Source of the DNA: Streptomyces humidus
Lineage (GTDB): Bacteria > Actinomycetota > Actinomycetes > Streptomycetales > Streptomycetaceae
Length of the DNA: 64,000 bases
NCBI RefSeq assembly: GCF_014649655.1
Contig: NZ_BMTL01000016.1
Location: 124,001-188,000, forward strand
Direction of reading: 5' to 3'
Position numbers and translations under genes: made by a program
Shown here: piece by piece, positions 47,231-55,414 of the stretch
How the letters are laid out: every line of letters begins with the position of its first letter
How positions within the stretch are numbered: the first letter of the stretch is position 1
The notes under the pieces: model-generated
What the model saw: only the letters and a program-made list of their open reading frames with translations
The model's database searches: none
What the model was told of the DNA's origin: nothing

Positions 47231-47242
47231 GCGTGATCACGC
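47231..47242. promoter_or_regulatory. Perfect 12-bp palindrome near a candidate promoter
   Basis: GCGTGATCACGC lies 10 bases after TAGGCT (47215-47220), a plausible -10 box on the plus strand for the amidohydrolase gene. The place fits an operator covering the transcription start. No convincing -35 box is seen. Confidence 0.35.
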
Positions 47243-47313
47243 GTCCCCTGCGCGACGCCTGCGACCTCAGTGTGTGCTGCGTCACCGGCGCAGTCCCGAG
47301 CCCCTGGAGCGCG

Positions 47314-48600
47314 ATGCCCGACAGCCAGCCGCAGCCGCCCCACTCGTGGTCGTGGTCGTCCTCGTCCGGCGCATCTGGTGGCTCACCCGACCCGGCGGCC
47401 CTCCTGCTGTGCGGGGCCCGTCTGACGGACGGCCGGACCGTGGACGTCCGGCTGGGCCGCGGGCGCATCGAGGCGGTCGGCACGGCGGGCAGTCTGACGG
47501 CCGGACCGGCCCGCTCCGGCCCGGTGGCCGGGGCCCGCGTGGACCTCGGCGGCTATCTGCTGCTCCCGGCCCCGGCCGAGCCGCACGCACACGCCGACAC
47601 CGCGCTCACGGCCGACGCCGACGGCCCCGTCTCGTACGCGGCGCCGGACGTCCAGCGTCGCGCCACGGAGGCGGTGCTGGTGCAGCTGGGCCACGGCGCG
47701 ACCGCGCTGCGCGCGCACGTCCGCGTGGGCGACGTCCAGGGGCTCGGCGCGCTGGCCGCCGTGCTGCGGGCCCAGCGCTCACTGCGCGGGCTCGCGGACC
47801 TCACGACGGTGGCGATGCCCCGGGTGCTGACCGGCGCGGCGGGAGCTGACGGACTCGCCATGCTGCGGGACGCCGTGAAGATGGGCGCCTCGGCGGTGGG
47901 CGGCTGCCCGGACCTGGACCCCGACCCCACGGGCTATGTGGAGGCCGTGCTCGAAGTCGCCGCCGAGCACGGCTGCCCGGTCGACCTGCACACCGACGCC
48001 GGCGACCCCGCCCGACTGGCCCGGTTCGCCGCGATGGCCGGGGGTCTGCGTCCCGGCGTGGCCCTCAGCCCCTGCGGCGGCCTCGGCCGTCTCCCCGCCA
48101 ACGCGGCCGGCCGCACCGCCGACCAGCTGGCCGCCGCCGGTGTGACGGTGGTCTGCCTCCCCCAGGGCGGCTGCGGAGGCGTCGACCAGCCAGGCACGGC
48201 ACCCGTACGGCTGTTGCGCGCGGCCGGGGTGCAGATGGCGGCCGGCAGCGGGGCGTTGCGGGACATCGCCAACCCGGTCGGCCGCGGCGATCCCCTGGAG
48301 GCGGCCTACCTCCTGGCCTCCCGTCACGGCCTGCGCCCCGAGGACGCCTACGACGCCGTGAGCGCGTCCGCGCGCGCCGCCCTGGGCCTGCCCGAGGTGC
48401 GCGTCGAGGCGGGCTTCCCGGCCGACCTGGTGGCCGTTCGCGGCGACCGGCTGGCGGGCGTCCTGTCACTGGCGTACAGCAGGATCGTCATCCACCAGGG
48501 CCGTGTCGTGGCCCGTACGAGCGCCGTGCGCGAGTACAGCGACTCGGCGGCCGCCACGGAGTCGGGCCTGCCGAGACAGGGGCGCGGGGACCTGTCGTGA
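47314..48600 (+). CDS. Amidohydrolase, cytosine deaminase-like
   Basis: This 428-residue metal-dependent hydrolase has the beta-sandwich N-terminus (ALLLCGARLTDGRTVDV, GRIEAVG), then EPHAHADTAL with the HxH metal ligands, DLHTDAGD, a third metal-region histidine and GSGALRDIANPVG with a late Asp. The C-terminus (GFPADLVAVRG) closes the sandwich, as in cytosine deaminase and related cyclic amidohydrolases. Start ATG 47314 has GGAG five bases upstream. The substrate cannot be told. Confidence 0.8.
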   Translation: MPDSQPQPPHSWSWSSSSGASGGSPDPAALLLCGARLTDGRTVDVRLGRGRIEAVGTAGSLTAGPARSGPVAGARVDLGGYLLLPAPAEPHAHADTALTADADGPVSYAAPDVQRRATEAVLVQLGHGATALRAHVRVGDVQGLGALAAVLRAQRSLRGLADLTTVAMPRVLTGAAGADGLAMLRDAVKMGASAVGGCPDLDPDPTGYVEAVLEVAAEHGCPVDLHTDAGDPARLARFAAMAGGLRPGVALSPCGGLGRLPANAAGRTADQLAAAGVTVVCLPQGGCGGVDQPGTAPVRLLRAAGVQMAAGSGALRDIANPVGRGDPLEAAYLLASRHGLRPEDAYDAVSASARAALGLPEVRVEAGFPADLVAVRGDRLAGVLSLAYSRIVIHQGRVVARTSAVREYSDSAAATESGLPRQGRGDLS

Positions 48601-48697
48601 CGACGACGGAACCGCGGACGCACCGCTCACGAACGAACGACCACTACGGGCTTCCACCGACTCTCGACGGACGGTTACGTCCAGGCCCCGGAACGTT
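48601..48697 (+). other. Start of spacer downstream of the amidohydrolase
   Basis: Nothing recognisable besides short inverted pieces (for example GGACGGTTACGTCC at 48669-48682). The rest of the 448-base spacer holds the tandem array described next. Confidence 0.3.
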
Positions 48698-49006
48698 CCT
48701 GATCGAGTGTCGGACACTTCCGAACCGGAAGCTGACCGCTCCCTGACCAGACGTCGGACACCTGCGACCCGGACTCTGATCGCTTCTGACGGGTCGGCGC
48801 GGGGTTCCGACCCCGGGCTGATCCGTTCCTGTTCGGTTCCGGGCGGGTCGTGGACCGGCACCCGGTCGCTCCTGGCCGGGATCGGTCCGCCGCCGATCGC
48901 CCCCCGGTGGGTTCTTGTCCTGGTCGATGCCCTGGTCGTCTCCTGGTCCAGCCCACGTCGGGTCCGGGTCGGGTCCGGGTCCGATCCGGGTCGGTTCCGG
49001 GTCTGG
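48698..49006. repeat. Degenerate tandem array of about 43-bp units
   Basis: Four units start at 48698, 48742, 48785 and 48828, each opening with C/T-CTG and continuing with a GTCGGA-type block about 10 bases later and TGATC/TGACC-GCT near the end. A fifth weaker unit starts at 48871. From about 48958 the array turns into short GGGTCC/GGGTC variants. Units are diverged by a third or so, with period 43-44. There is no convincing gene on either strand, although a Pro/Gly/Arg-rich minus frame is open. Function is unknown. Confidence 0.65.
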
Positions 49007-49048
49007 GCCATGCGGCGGACGGGACTTCCCGGGCGTACGGTCGAAGAC

Positions 49049-49705
49049 ATGCGCATTGTCATCGCTGGTGGTCATGGTCAGATCGCGCTGCGGCTGGAGC
49101 GTCTGCTCTCCGCGCGCGGAGACGAGGTCGCGGGGATCATCCGCAAGGCGGAACAGAGCGACGGCCTACGGGCGGCCGGCGCCGAACCGGTGGTCCTGGA
49201 CCTGGAGTCGGCGTCCGTCGAGGAGGTGGCCGAGCGGCTGCGAGGGGCGGACGCGGCCGTGTTCGCGGCGGGCGCGGGCCCGGGCAGCGGGACGGCCCGA
49301 AAGAACACCGTCGACAAGGGTGCGGCGGTGCTGTTCGCCGACGCGGCCGTGCAGGCAGGGGTCCGCCGCTTCGTGATCGTGTCCTCCATGGGCGCGGACC
49401 CGGACCACCGGGGCGACGAGGTCTTCGACGTCTACCAACGCGCCAAGGGCGAGGCGGACGCGTATGTGCAGGGGCTGGAGTCCCTCGACTGGACGATCCT
49501 GCGCCCCGGCGCGCTCACGGACGACGCCGGCACCGGCCTGGTCCGCCTGGAGGCTCATGCGGGCCGGGGCCCGGTCCCCCGCGCCGACGTGGCCGCCGTC
49601 CTGGCGGAGCTGCTCGACACCCCGGCGACCTCCGGTCTCGTCCTGGAGCTGATCAGCGGCTCCGCACCGGTGGCGGTGGCGGTGAAGGCGGTGGCGGGGA
49701 ACTGA
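49049..49705 (+). CDS. NAD(P)-binding Rossmann-fold protein, SDR a5 type
   Basis: This 218-residue protein starts at ATG 49049 (MRIVIAGGHGQIALRLERLL), with the nucleotide-binding GGHGQI motif. YQRAKGEADAYV carries the Tyr-x3-Lys pair, and VIVSSMGAD precedes it. This is the atypical short-chain dehydrogenase/NAD-dependent epimerase family, NmrA/YwnB-like. Ligand and reaction are unknown. It follows the repeat array. Confidence 0.82.
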   Translation: MRIVIAGGHGQIALRLERLLSARGDEVAGIIRKAEQSDGLRAAGAEPVVLDLESASVEEVAERLRGADAAVFAAGAGPGSGTARKNTVDKGAAVLFADAAVQAGVRRFVIVSSMGADPDHRGDEVFDVYQRAKGEADAYVQGLESLDWTILRPGALTDDAGTGLVRLEAHAGRGPVPRADVAAVLAELLDTPATSGLVLELISGSAPVAVAVKAVAGN

Positions 49706-49783
49706 GACGGACGCTCCGGGCCGACTGCTGCGTGGAGGCGGAACCGGCCGAAAAGCGGGAGCAGCGCACGAGGGCGGCGCACG

Positions 49784-50005
49784 CTAGAAGAGGGGCAGTT
49801 GTCCCGGGAACTCCGGCACCACGTAGCCGTCCAAGGACGGCTGTACCGCCCCCAGTTGCGCCGTGCTGCGGGAGCCGGGGCAGGAGACCAGGTCTCCGCC
49901 CTCCCGCGCCCCCGGCGGGTCGTGCCGGGCGAACCGTCCGGCGACGACGGCGATCTCGCGACGGCACTCCGGACAAGCTCTGCGACGGCTGGACGCGCTG
50001 GACAT
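49784..50005 (-). CDS. Small Cys-containing hypothetical protein
   Basis: This 73-residue basic protein has CPEC near residue 11 and a later Cys (VSCPGS), perhaps half a metal site. It ends GYVVPEFPGQLPLF. Third-position composition and its conserved look in streptomycetes suggest it is real. No signal or membrane segment. Function unknown. Confidence 0.55.
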   Translation of the reverse strand: MSSASSRRRACPECRREIAVVAGRFARHDPPGAREGGDLVSCPGSRSTAQLGAVQPSLDGYVVPEFPGQLPLF

Positions 50006-50102
50006 GGGGCCAGTCTGCCCCAGTGGGCCACGCGGGTACCCCCGGCCGGACGCGCCCCGCTCACCGCGCGGAAAGGCGCTCGCCTGCCTAGCATCCGTAC
50101 AC

Positions 50103-50381
50103 GTGGCACATACCTTCGAGGAACTCGTGCAGAAGCAACGCGCGGCCGACGAGGCACACGCGAGGGTCGAAGAGCTGCGGGACGCCTATGGCGCACCCAC
50201 GGCCACTCCCTGGTCGGAGATCCAGACCGACACCTACGAGACCGCATGGCGCGCCTGGCGCGACCTGGCCCGCGACGTCCAGGCCACGGTGACCGAGTAC
50301 GCCAAGGACGAGAACAGACCGCGCAACGACGTCGAGGCGGAGGTGAAAAGGGCGGCGAAGACCCCGTCCGAGGAAGTCTGA
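50103..50381 (+). CDS. Small helical hypothetical protein
   Basis: This 92-residue charged protein starts at GTG 50103 (AHTFEELVQKQRAADEAHAR follows). It looks alpha-helical, with possible coiled-coil stretches at residues 5-30 and 45-85. No ribosome site is seen; TAGCAT lies eight bases before the GTG, so a leaderless message is possible. Function unknown. Confidence 0.6.
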   Translation: MAHTFEELVQKQRAADEAHARVEELRDAYGAPTATPWSEIQTDTYETAWRAWRDLARDVQATVTEYAKDENRPRNDVEAEVKRAAKTPSEEV

Positions 50382-50432
50382 GGCCCCGCGCTCCCGGCTC
50401 GTCTCCCCGGACCCCGGCCCGACACGAAGAAA

Positions 50433-50466
50433 CCCCTCCGGCCTGCGTTTCCGCAGTTCGGAGGGG
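50433..50466. terminator. Terminator beside the tRNA-Tyr remnant
   Basis: CCCCTCCG / CGGAGGGG encloses an inner stem CTGCG/CGCAG with loop TTTC. It lies 16 bases past the 3' end of the broken tRNA on the minus strand and also past the plus-strand gene ending at 50381. It was probably the terminator of the intact tRNA. Confidence 0.75.
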
Positions 50467-50481
50467 CTACTTCACTCAGCG

Positions 50482-50526
50482 TGGCGGCGCCAGGATTCGA
50501 ACCTGGGAAGGCTGAGCCACACCGCC
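50482..50526 (-). pseudogene. Truncated tRNA-Tyr, D and anticodon arms missing
   Basis: The 45 bases read GGCGGTGT, then GGCTCAGCC (variable arm of class II tRNA-Tyr), T-arm CCAGG-TTCGAAT-CCTGG, acceptor CGCCGCC and A. Acceptor strands pair fully (one G-T). The stretch between base 8 and the variable arm, about 41 bases with the whole anticodon arm, is gone. It cannot function as a tRNA. Another GGTTCGAAT copy lies at 50540-50548. In S. coelicolor the element SLP1 uses tRNA-Tyr as its attachment site next to yajQ (from memory), so this may be the scar of an integrated element. Confidence 0.8.
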
Positions 50527-50752
50527 GGGGTTGCTGCCCATTCGAACCGCTTTTCGGCGGTGCTCCCTGGCAACGACGTAAACGATACCCGATGTGCAGG
50601 GGTGCTTCGCCACCTGATTCCTCGCCGCCCGAAGGGAGCGGGGTGGCTAGGCTTGTCCGGATGCGGCCCGGGATCACGCCGGGCTCGGCGGTCGCCCCGA
50701 CGTGCGCCGATTCGCACCCGACACGCACTCTGAATACAAGGAGCCACAGGAC

Positions 50753-51241
50753 ATGGCCGACTCCAGTTTCGACATCGTCTCGAAGGTCGAGCGGCAGGAG
50801 GTCGACAACGCCCTCAACCAGGCCGCCAAGGAGATCTCCCAGCGCTACGACTTCAAGGGCGTGGGCGCCTCGATCTCGTGGTCGGGTGAAAAGATCCTGA
50901 TGGAGGCGAACTCCGAGGACCGGGTGAACGCTGTCCTCGACGTCTTCCAGTCCAAGCTCATCAAGCGCGGGATCTCGCTGAAGGCTCTGGACGCGGGCGA
51001 GCCTCAGCTCTCCGGCAAGGAGTACAAGCTCTTCGCGGAGATCAAGGAGGGCATCTCCCAGGACAACGCGAAGAAGGTCGCGAAGCTCATCCGCGACGAG
51101 GGCCCCAAGGGCGTGAAGGCCCAGGTCCAGGGCGAGGAACTGCGTGTCAGCTCCAAGAGCCGCGACGACCTGCAGACCGTCATCGCGCTGCTCAAGGGCC
51201 AGGACTTCGACTTCGCCGTGCAGTTCGTGAACTACCGGTAG
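50753..51241 (+). CDS. yajQ: YajQ-family nucleotide-binding protein
   Basis: This 162-residue protein starts MADSSFDIVSKVERQEVDNA, the highly conserved N-terminus, and ends FAVQFVNYR. Two ferredoxin-like domains are known in the family; homologues bind tRNA/GTP or cyclic di-GMP. AAGGAG lies nine bases upstream. A TAGGCT box at 50648-50653 may be the -10. The neighbouring tRNA-Tyr remnant makes this the flank of an old integration site. Confidence 0.93.
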   Translation: MADSSFDIVSKVERQEVDNALNQAAKEISQRYDFKGVGASISWSGEKILMEANSEDRVNAVLDVFQSKLIKRGISLKALDAGEPQLSGKEYKLFAEIKEGISQDNAKKVAKLIRDEGPKGVKAQVQGEELRVSSKSRDDLQTVIALLKGQDFDFAVQFVNYR

Positions 51242-51299
51242 TCCGCCGGGTGGGCGCCTGCCGGGCGCCCACCCTCCTGACACCGTCTCCCGGCGCCGC

Positions 51300-51566
51300 T
51301 CAGTCGCGCGAGTTGCCGAACAGCAGGCGGTAGAGAATCAGGAGCACGAGCGAGCCGCCGATCGCCGCGGCCCAGGTCGCGCCGTCATAGAAGTCCTTGC
51401 TGATGGGGTGGTCCAGCCAGCGGGCCGATATCCAGCCGCCGATGAACGCGCCGGCGATGCCGATGACGGTCGTGCCGATGAAGCCGCCCGGGTCCCGACC
51501 CGGCAACAGGACCTTGGCGATGACCCCGGCCAACAGCCCCAGAATGATCCAGCTGATGATGCTCAT
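51300..51566 (-). CDS. GlsB/YeaQ/YmgE family membrane protein
   Basis: This 88-residue protein has three hydrophobic segments and the glycine-rich pattern of the transglycosylase-associated family (GLLAGVIAKVLLPGRDPGGF, GIAGAFIGGWI). Such small proteins are induced by general stress in other bacteria. Start ATG 51566 is preceded by AAGG. Convergent with yajQ. Confidence 0.85.
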   Translation of the reverse strand: MSIISWIILGLLAGVIAKVLLPGRDPGGFIGTTVIGIAGAFIGGWISARWLDHPISKDFYDGATWAAAIGGSLVLLILYRLLFGNSRD

Positions 51567-51674
51567 GCCTTGAACCTGCCCTTCCATGTGCCGCCCGCGC
51601 TGTCCGGGCACTGTGATCTTGCTCGCTCACTCGCTCACTGAGGCGGGCGTTGGACGTCCCCGCCCTTTGGCATC

Positions 51675-51722
51675 GGCATCCGCTGTCGCGGCGGCTCCGG
51701 CATCGGCTGTCGCGGCGGCTTC
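51675..51722. repeat. 24-bp tandem repeat upstream of the permease
   Basis: Two copies of GGCATCCGCTGTCGCGGCGG plus CTCC lie head to tail, with three differences. They lie in the 240-base spacer between the GlsB-like gene and the permease. Confidence 0.65.
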
Positions 51723-51806
51723 CGCTCGTACGAGGTTCGCGCCGTGTTGGTGGGGACGACGCCACGACGACGTCCGGCGGTTCCGTGGATCAGTAGGGTG
51801 CAGCGC

Positions 51807-53066
51807 ATGACACTGCCTGGACCAGCCCCCGAGCTACGGCGGACGCTGGGCGTCGGCGACGCTGTCGTCCTCGGGCTCGGCGCGATGATCGGCGCCGGCG
51901 TCTTCGCCGCCCTCGCCCCCGCCGCTCACGCGGCAGGCTCCGGCCTGCTGATCGGACTCGCGCTCGCCGCGCTGGTCGCCTACTGCAACGCCATGTCGTC
52001 GGCGCGCCTGGCCGCGCTGTATCCCGCCTCCGGCGGCACGTATGTGTACGGGCGCGAGCGGCTCGGGGAGTTCTGGGGGTATCTGGCCGGCTGGTCGTTC
52101 GTGGTCGGCAAGACGGCCTCCTGCGCGGCGATGGCGCTGACGGTCGGGGCGTACGTCTGGCCGGGGCATGCGCACGCGGTCGCTGTGGCGGCCGTGGTGG
52201 CGCTGACCGCGGTGAACTACGGCGGCGTCCAGAAGTCGGCCTGGCTGACGCGGGTGATCGTGACGATGGTCCTGGCGGTCCTCGCTTCCGTGGTGGTCGT
52301 GTGTCTGGGGTCGGGCGCGTCCGATGCCGGGCGGCTGGAGGTCGGAGCCTCCGAGGGCTTTGGCGGGGTGTTGCAGGCCGCTGGTCTGCTCTTCTTCGCG
52401 TTCGCCGGATACGCGCGCATCGCGACCCTGGGCGAGGAGGTGCGCGACCCGGAGCGCACCATCCCCCGCGCGATCCCCTTGGCCCTCGGGATCACGCTGG
52501 CCGTGTACGCGTGCGTGGCGGTGGCCGTCCTTTCTGTGTTGGGGGCAGATGAACTCGGGCGGGCGGGCGCGCCCCTGGCCGACGCGGTCCGGGCGGCGGG
52601 AGTGCCCGGGCTGGTGCCGGTGGTACGCGTCGGCGCCGCCGTGGCCGCGCTGGGTTCTCTGCTCGCCCTCATCCTGGGCGTCTCGCGCACCATGCTGGCC
52701 ATGGCCAGGGACCGTCATCTGCCGGTTGCGCTGTCCGTCGTTCACCCGAGCTTCCAGGTGCCGCACCGGGCCGAACTCGCCGTGGGCGCGGTGGTCGCGC
52801 TCCTGGCAGCCACGGTGGATGTCCGAGGTGCGATCGGGTTCTCCTCCTTCGGTGTGCTGGCGTACTACGCCGTGGCCAACGCATCGGCGTGGACTCTCGA
52901 TTCGGCTCCTTCGAGGCGGGCGCTGCCCGCGCTGGGGCTCCTGGGCTGCCTGACCCTGGCTTTCGCGCTCCCCGCGACGTCGGTGGTGGTGGGGGCTGGG
53001 GTGCTCGTGGTGGGCGTGATCGCGTACGGAGTACGACGCCGGGTGACCGGCACGGCGCAGCCGTAG
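51807..53066 (+). CDS. APC-family amino acid permease
   Basis: This 419-residue protein has about 11-12 transmembrane helices. The first broken helix carries GLGAMIGAGVF, where substrate and sodium or protons bind in APC transporters, and the helix 6 region reads FAFAGYARIATLGEEV with the pre-loop RDPERTIPRAI. Start ATG 51807. Broad amino acid specificity is usual for the family; no particular substrate can be named. The next spacer has a hexanucleotide repeat. Confidence 0.85.
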   Translation: MTLPGPAPELRRTLGVGDAVVLGLGAMIGAGVFAALAPAAHAAGSGLLIGLALAALVAYCNAMSSARLAALYPASGGTYVYGRERLGEFWGYLAGWSFVVGKTASCAAMALTVGAYVWPGHAHAVAVAAVVALTAVNYGGVQKSAWLTRVIVTMVLAVLASVVVVCLGSGASDAGRLEVGASEGFGGVLQAAGLLFFAFAGYARIATLGEEVRDPERTIPRAIPLALGITLAVYACVAVAVLSVLGADELGRAGAPLADAVRAAGVPGLVPVVRVGAAVAALGSLLALILGVSRTMLAMARDRHLPVALSVVHPSFQVPHRAELAVGAVVALLAATVDVRGAIGFSSFGVLAYYAVANASAWTLDSAPSRRALPALGLLGCLTLAFALPATSVVVGAGVLVVGVIAYGVRRRVTGTAQP

Positions 53067-53090
53067 CCGTCGCCTACCCTCTCCGCGGTT

Positions 53091-53126
53091 GTGGCTGTGG
53101 CTGTGGCTGTGGCTGTGGCTGTGGCG
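53091..53126. repeat. Hexanucleotide microsatellite (GTGGCT)n
   Basis: Five exact GTGGCT units and a sixth GTGGCG lie just past the stop of the permease. It is outside coding sequence, so copy-number changes would affect only spacing and RNA. Confidence 0.95.
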
Positions 53127-53254
53127 ACAGCCTCAGCCGGACGCTGCCGGCTGACCGGCGGCCAGCGGGTGAGATCCGTACGCGGTCGCGCAACGGCCGA
53201 ACGATGCCGGGAGACATCCGAACACTGCTGGGCGGTGAAGCTGGGGCGTCACCC

Positions 53255-53827
53255 TCACGCCGTTGCAGTCTTGTGTGTCGCCGTGCGTATGCGGAACTGG
53301 GTCCACGGAGTCAGGGTCAGGCCCTCGTCCATGACGTCGTACCAGCCCGTACCGTCGAGCCATGCGCTCAACCACTCGGCGAGGCTGGGGGCGTCGACGA
53401 ACCACGCATGGTCGGGGTCGCCGGGGTTGGGTTCGAAGAGCAGGACGCTCGCCTGCGGGGAGCGGCAGTCCACGCAGGCGTACATGGCGCAGCCCCGGTG
53501 GGCTATCGGCAGTACGCCTTCCGGCCACGCCCAGTCGGGGTCCTGCCGTCCGCTCTCGCGGTTTGCGAGGTACTGACTCACGGCGGTGGGTTCGCCGGCC
53601 TGGCTGTGGTCCGACAGAGGGAGCAGGCCGTACTCCGGGCCGAATCCGCCGTCCCCTATGCGCAGGTAGAGGTCGGCGAGCAGTGCGGGCAGAGGGAAGC
53701 CGAGGGCGGCCTCGGCCTGGACCAGGACGGCCTCGTCCACAGGTTCGGGGAGTGAGGGCCGGCCCCACGGGCGGACGGCGGCCGCCTTGGCCGCCACCCT
53801 TTCCAGCAACTGCGCGTTCTCGGTCAT
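53255..53827 (-). CDS. SMI1/KNR4 (SUKH) family protein
   Basis: This 190-residue protein has the SUKH core pattern: EAVLVQAEAALGFPLPALLADL, then GDGGFGPEYGLLPL, and later VLPIAHRGCAMYACVD and HAWFVDAPSLAEWLSAWL. Many such proteins are immunity partners of contact-dependent toxins; others are housekeeping scaffold proteins. Start ATG 53827 lacks a clear ribosome site. No toxin gene is adjacent; the only toxin trace in the window is the wreck at 17281. Confidence 0.82.
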   Translation of the reverse strand: MTENAQLLERVAAKAAAVRPWGRPSLPEPVDEAVLVQAEAALGFPLPALLADLYLRIGDGGFGPEYGLLPLSDHSQAGEPTAVSQYLANRESGRQDPDWAWPEGVLPIAHRGCAMYACVDCRSPQASVLLFEPNPGDPDHAWFVDAPSLAEWLSAWLDGTGWYDVMDEGLTLTPWTQFRIRTATHKTATA

Positions 53828-53958
53828 GCGTTCATGATGCAAGCTGCCAGTGACAACCGGGCCGGCCTGTGGACAACCCGCCGGTTGTGGACAAACCGGC
53901 CTGCGGCGGACGTGCGAACCGGTCGGCGTGGCGGTCGCTGCGGCCCTGACAGTCGCCG

Positions 53959-54351
53959 TCAGCGTGATGCGAACGGCTGGTCCGTGCGCACGATTTCGCG
54001 GCCCAACGGGAACAGCGAGATGGGGATCAGCTTGAAGTTCGCGATGCCGAACGGGATGCCGATGATGGTGACGCAGAGGAGCAAGCCCGTGACGATGTGG
54101 CCGATGGCCAGCCACCAGCCGGCCAGGACCAGCCAGAGCACGTTGCCGAGGCAGGACGGTGCGCCCGCGTCCCGACGCTCGACCGTCGTGTAGCCGAAGG
54201 GCCAGAGGGCGAAGACCCCGATGCGGAATGCGGCGACGCCGAACGGAATGCCGATGATCGTGACGCAGAGCAGCGCGCCCGCGAGCACGTAGCCGAGGAA
54301 CAGCCAGAATCCGCTCAGGATCAGCCAGATGATGTTCAGAATGGTCTTCAC
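53959..54351 (-). CDS. yccF: YccF-family membrane protein
   Basis: This 130-residue protein contains two copies of the YccF unit: LLCVTIIGIPFGVAAF and LLCVTIIGIPFGIANF, with matching helices before each, giving about four membrane segments. The GTG start (54351) overlaps the htpX stop by four bases (GTGA), so translation is coupled to htpX. Role unknown; the link to a membrane protease suggests envelope quality control. Confidence 0.88.
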   Translation of the reverse strand: MKTILNIIWLILSGFWLFLGYVLAGALLCVTIIGIPFGVAAFRIGVFALWPFGYTTVERRDAGAPSCLGNVLWLVLAGWWLAIGHIVTGLLLCVTIIGIPFGIANFKLIPISLFPLGREIVRTDQPFASR

Positions 54352-55211
54352 TGGGGTTGACCTGCCATTTTCTCGAGCCGGGCGATGCGGTCCGCCATCG
54401 GCGGATGTGTCGAGAACATCCTGGAGAGCCCCTGACCAGGACGGAAGGGGTTCGCGATCATCATGTGGCTCGCGGTCTCGATGCGGGGCTCCGGAGGCAG
54501 CGGAAGCTGTTTGGTGCCCGTCTCCAGCTTGCGCAGGGCGCTCGCGAGGGCGAGCGGGTCGCCGGTGAGCTGGGCGCCGGAGGCATCGGCCTCGTACTCC
54601 CGCGAGCGGCTGATGGCGAGCTGGATGAGGCTGGCGGCGAGGGGGCCCAGAATCATGATCAGGAGCATGCCGAGAATGCCGGGGCCGTCGTCGTCGTCGG
54701 AGCGGCCGACGGGGATCAGCCAGGCGAAGTTGACCAGGAACATGATCACCGAGGCCAGTGCGCCGGCGACCGAGGAGATGAGGATGTCCCGGTTGTAGAC
54801 GTGACTGAGCTCGTGGCCGATGACTCCGCGCAGTTCGCGCTCGTCGAGGATGCGCAGGATGCCTTCCGTGCAGCACACGGCGGCGTTGCGCGGGTTGCGG
54901 CCGGTCGCGAAGGCGTTGGGCGCCTCCGTCGGGGAGATGTACAGCCGGGGCATGGGCTGGCGGGCCTGGGTGGAGAGATCGCGGACCATCCGGTACAGGG
55001 CGGGGGCCTCGAACTCGCTCACCGGGCGGGCGCGCATCGCGCGTAGCGCCAGCTTGTCGCTGTTCCAGTACGCGTACGCGTTGGTGCCGAGCGCGATCAG
55101 GACCGCGACGACGAGCCCCGCACGGCCGAAGAAGCTGCCGATGACGATGATGAGCGCCGACAGCCCCCCGAGGAGTACTGCGGTCCTGAGCCCGTTGTGC
55201 CGGCGGTGCAC
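54348..55211 (-). CDS. htpX: Membrane protease HtpX
   Basis: This 287-residue zinc metalloprotease of family M48 degrades misfolded membrane proteins. Two N-terminal membrane helices are followed by the zinc motif HELSHVYN (HExxH), two more helices, and SREYEADASGA with the third zinc ligand. The start is GTG. It is cotranscribed with yccF. Confidence 0.95.
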   Translation of the reverse strand: MHRRHNGLRTAVLLGGLSALIIVIGSFFGRAGLVVAVLIALGTNAYAYWNSDKLALRAMRARPVSEFEAPALYRMVRDLSTQARQPMPRLYISPTEAPNAFATGRNPRNAAVCCTEGILRILDERELRGVIGHELSHVYNRDILISSVAGALASVIMFLVNFAWLIPVGRSDDDDGPGILGMLLIMILGPLAASLIQLAISRSREYEADASGAQLTGDPLALASALRKLETGTKQLPLPPEPRIETASHMMIANPFRPGQGLSRMFSTHPPMADRIARLEKMAGQPQ

Positions 55212-55414
55212 GGTACGCCCTCCAAGTCGTGCAGCAGGGGAACCCTTTGCTTGCGGATCTTGCTGGTCTCCGGTGCCACTGGTGTCGTGGTGTCACATCC
55301 AGTGCACCCTCCCGTACTGGTCAACGCCAGGCGGGAGGCACGAGTTCCCTTGTGCCCGCGGGCAGGGGTGTGAGCCGTCCGGGTGAGGACGGTGGCGTAC
55401 GCGCGCGTGCGGCC

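Noticed and set aside
48698..48912. CRISPR array
   Set aside because: Units are degenerate along their whole length with no constant repeat and variable spacer pattern, and no cas genes are near.
48644..49075. 143-codon minus-strand frame rich in Pro, Gly and Arg
   Set aside because: It lies across the degenerate repeat array, has no ribosome site and no family pattern. Open only because of composition.
50482..50526. A functional tRNA on the minus strand upstream of yajQ
   Set aside because: Only 45 bases, no D-arm and no anticodon arm. Listed as a pseudogene instead.
53959..55296. A single 445-codon gene covering yccF and the frame behind htpX
   Set aside because: htpX in another frame is certain, with its zinc motif. 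yccF starts at the GTG overlapping the htpX stop.
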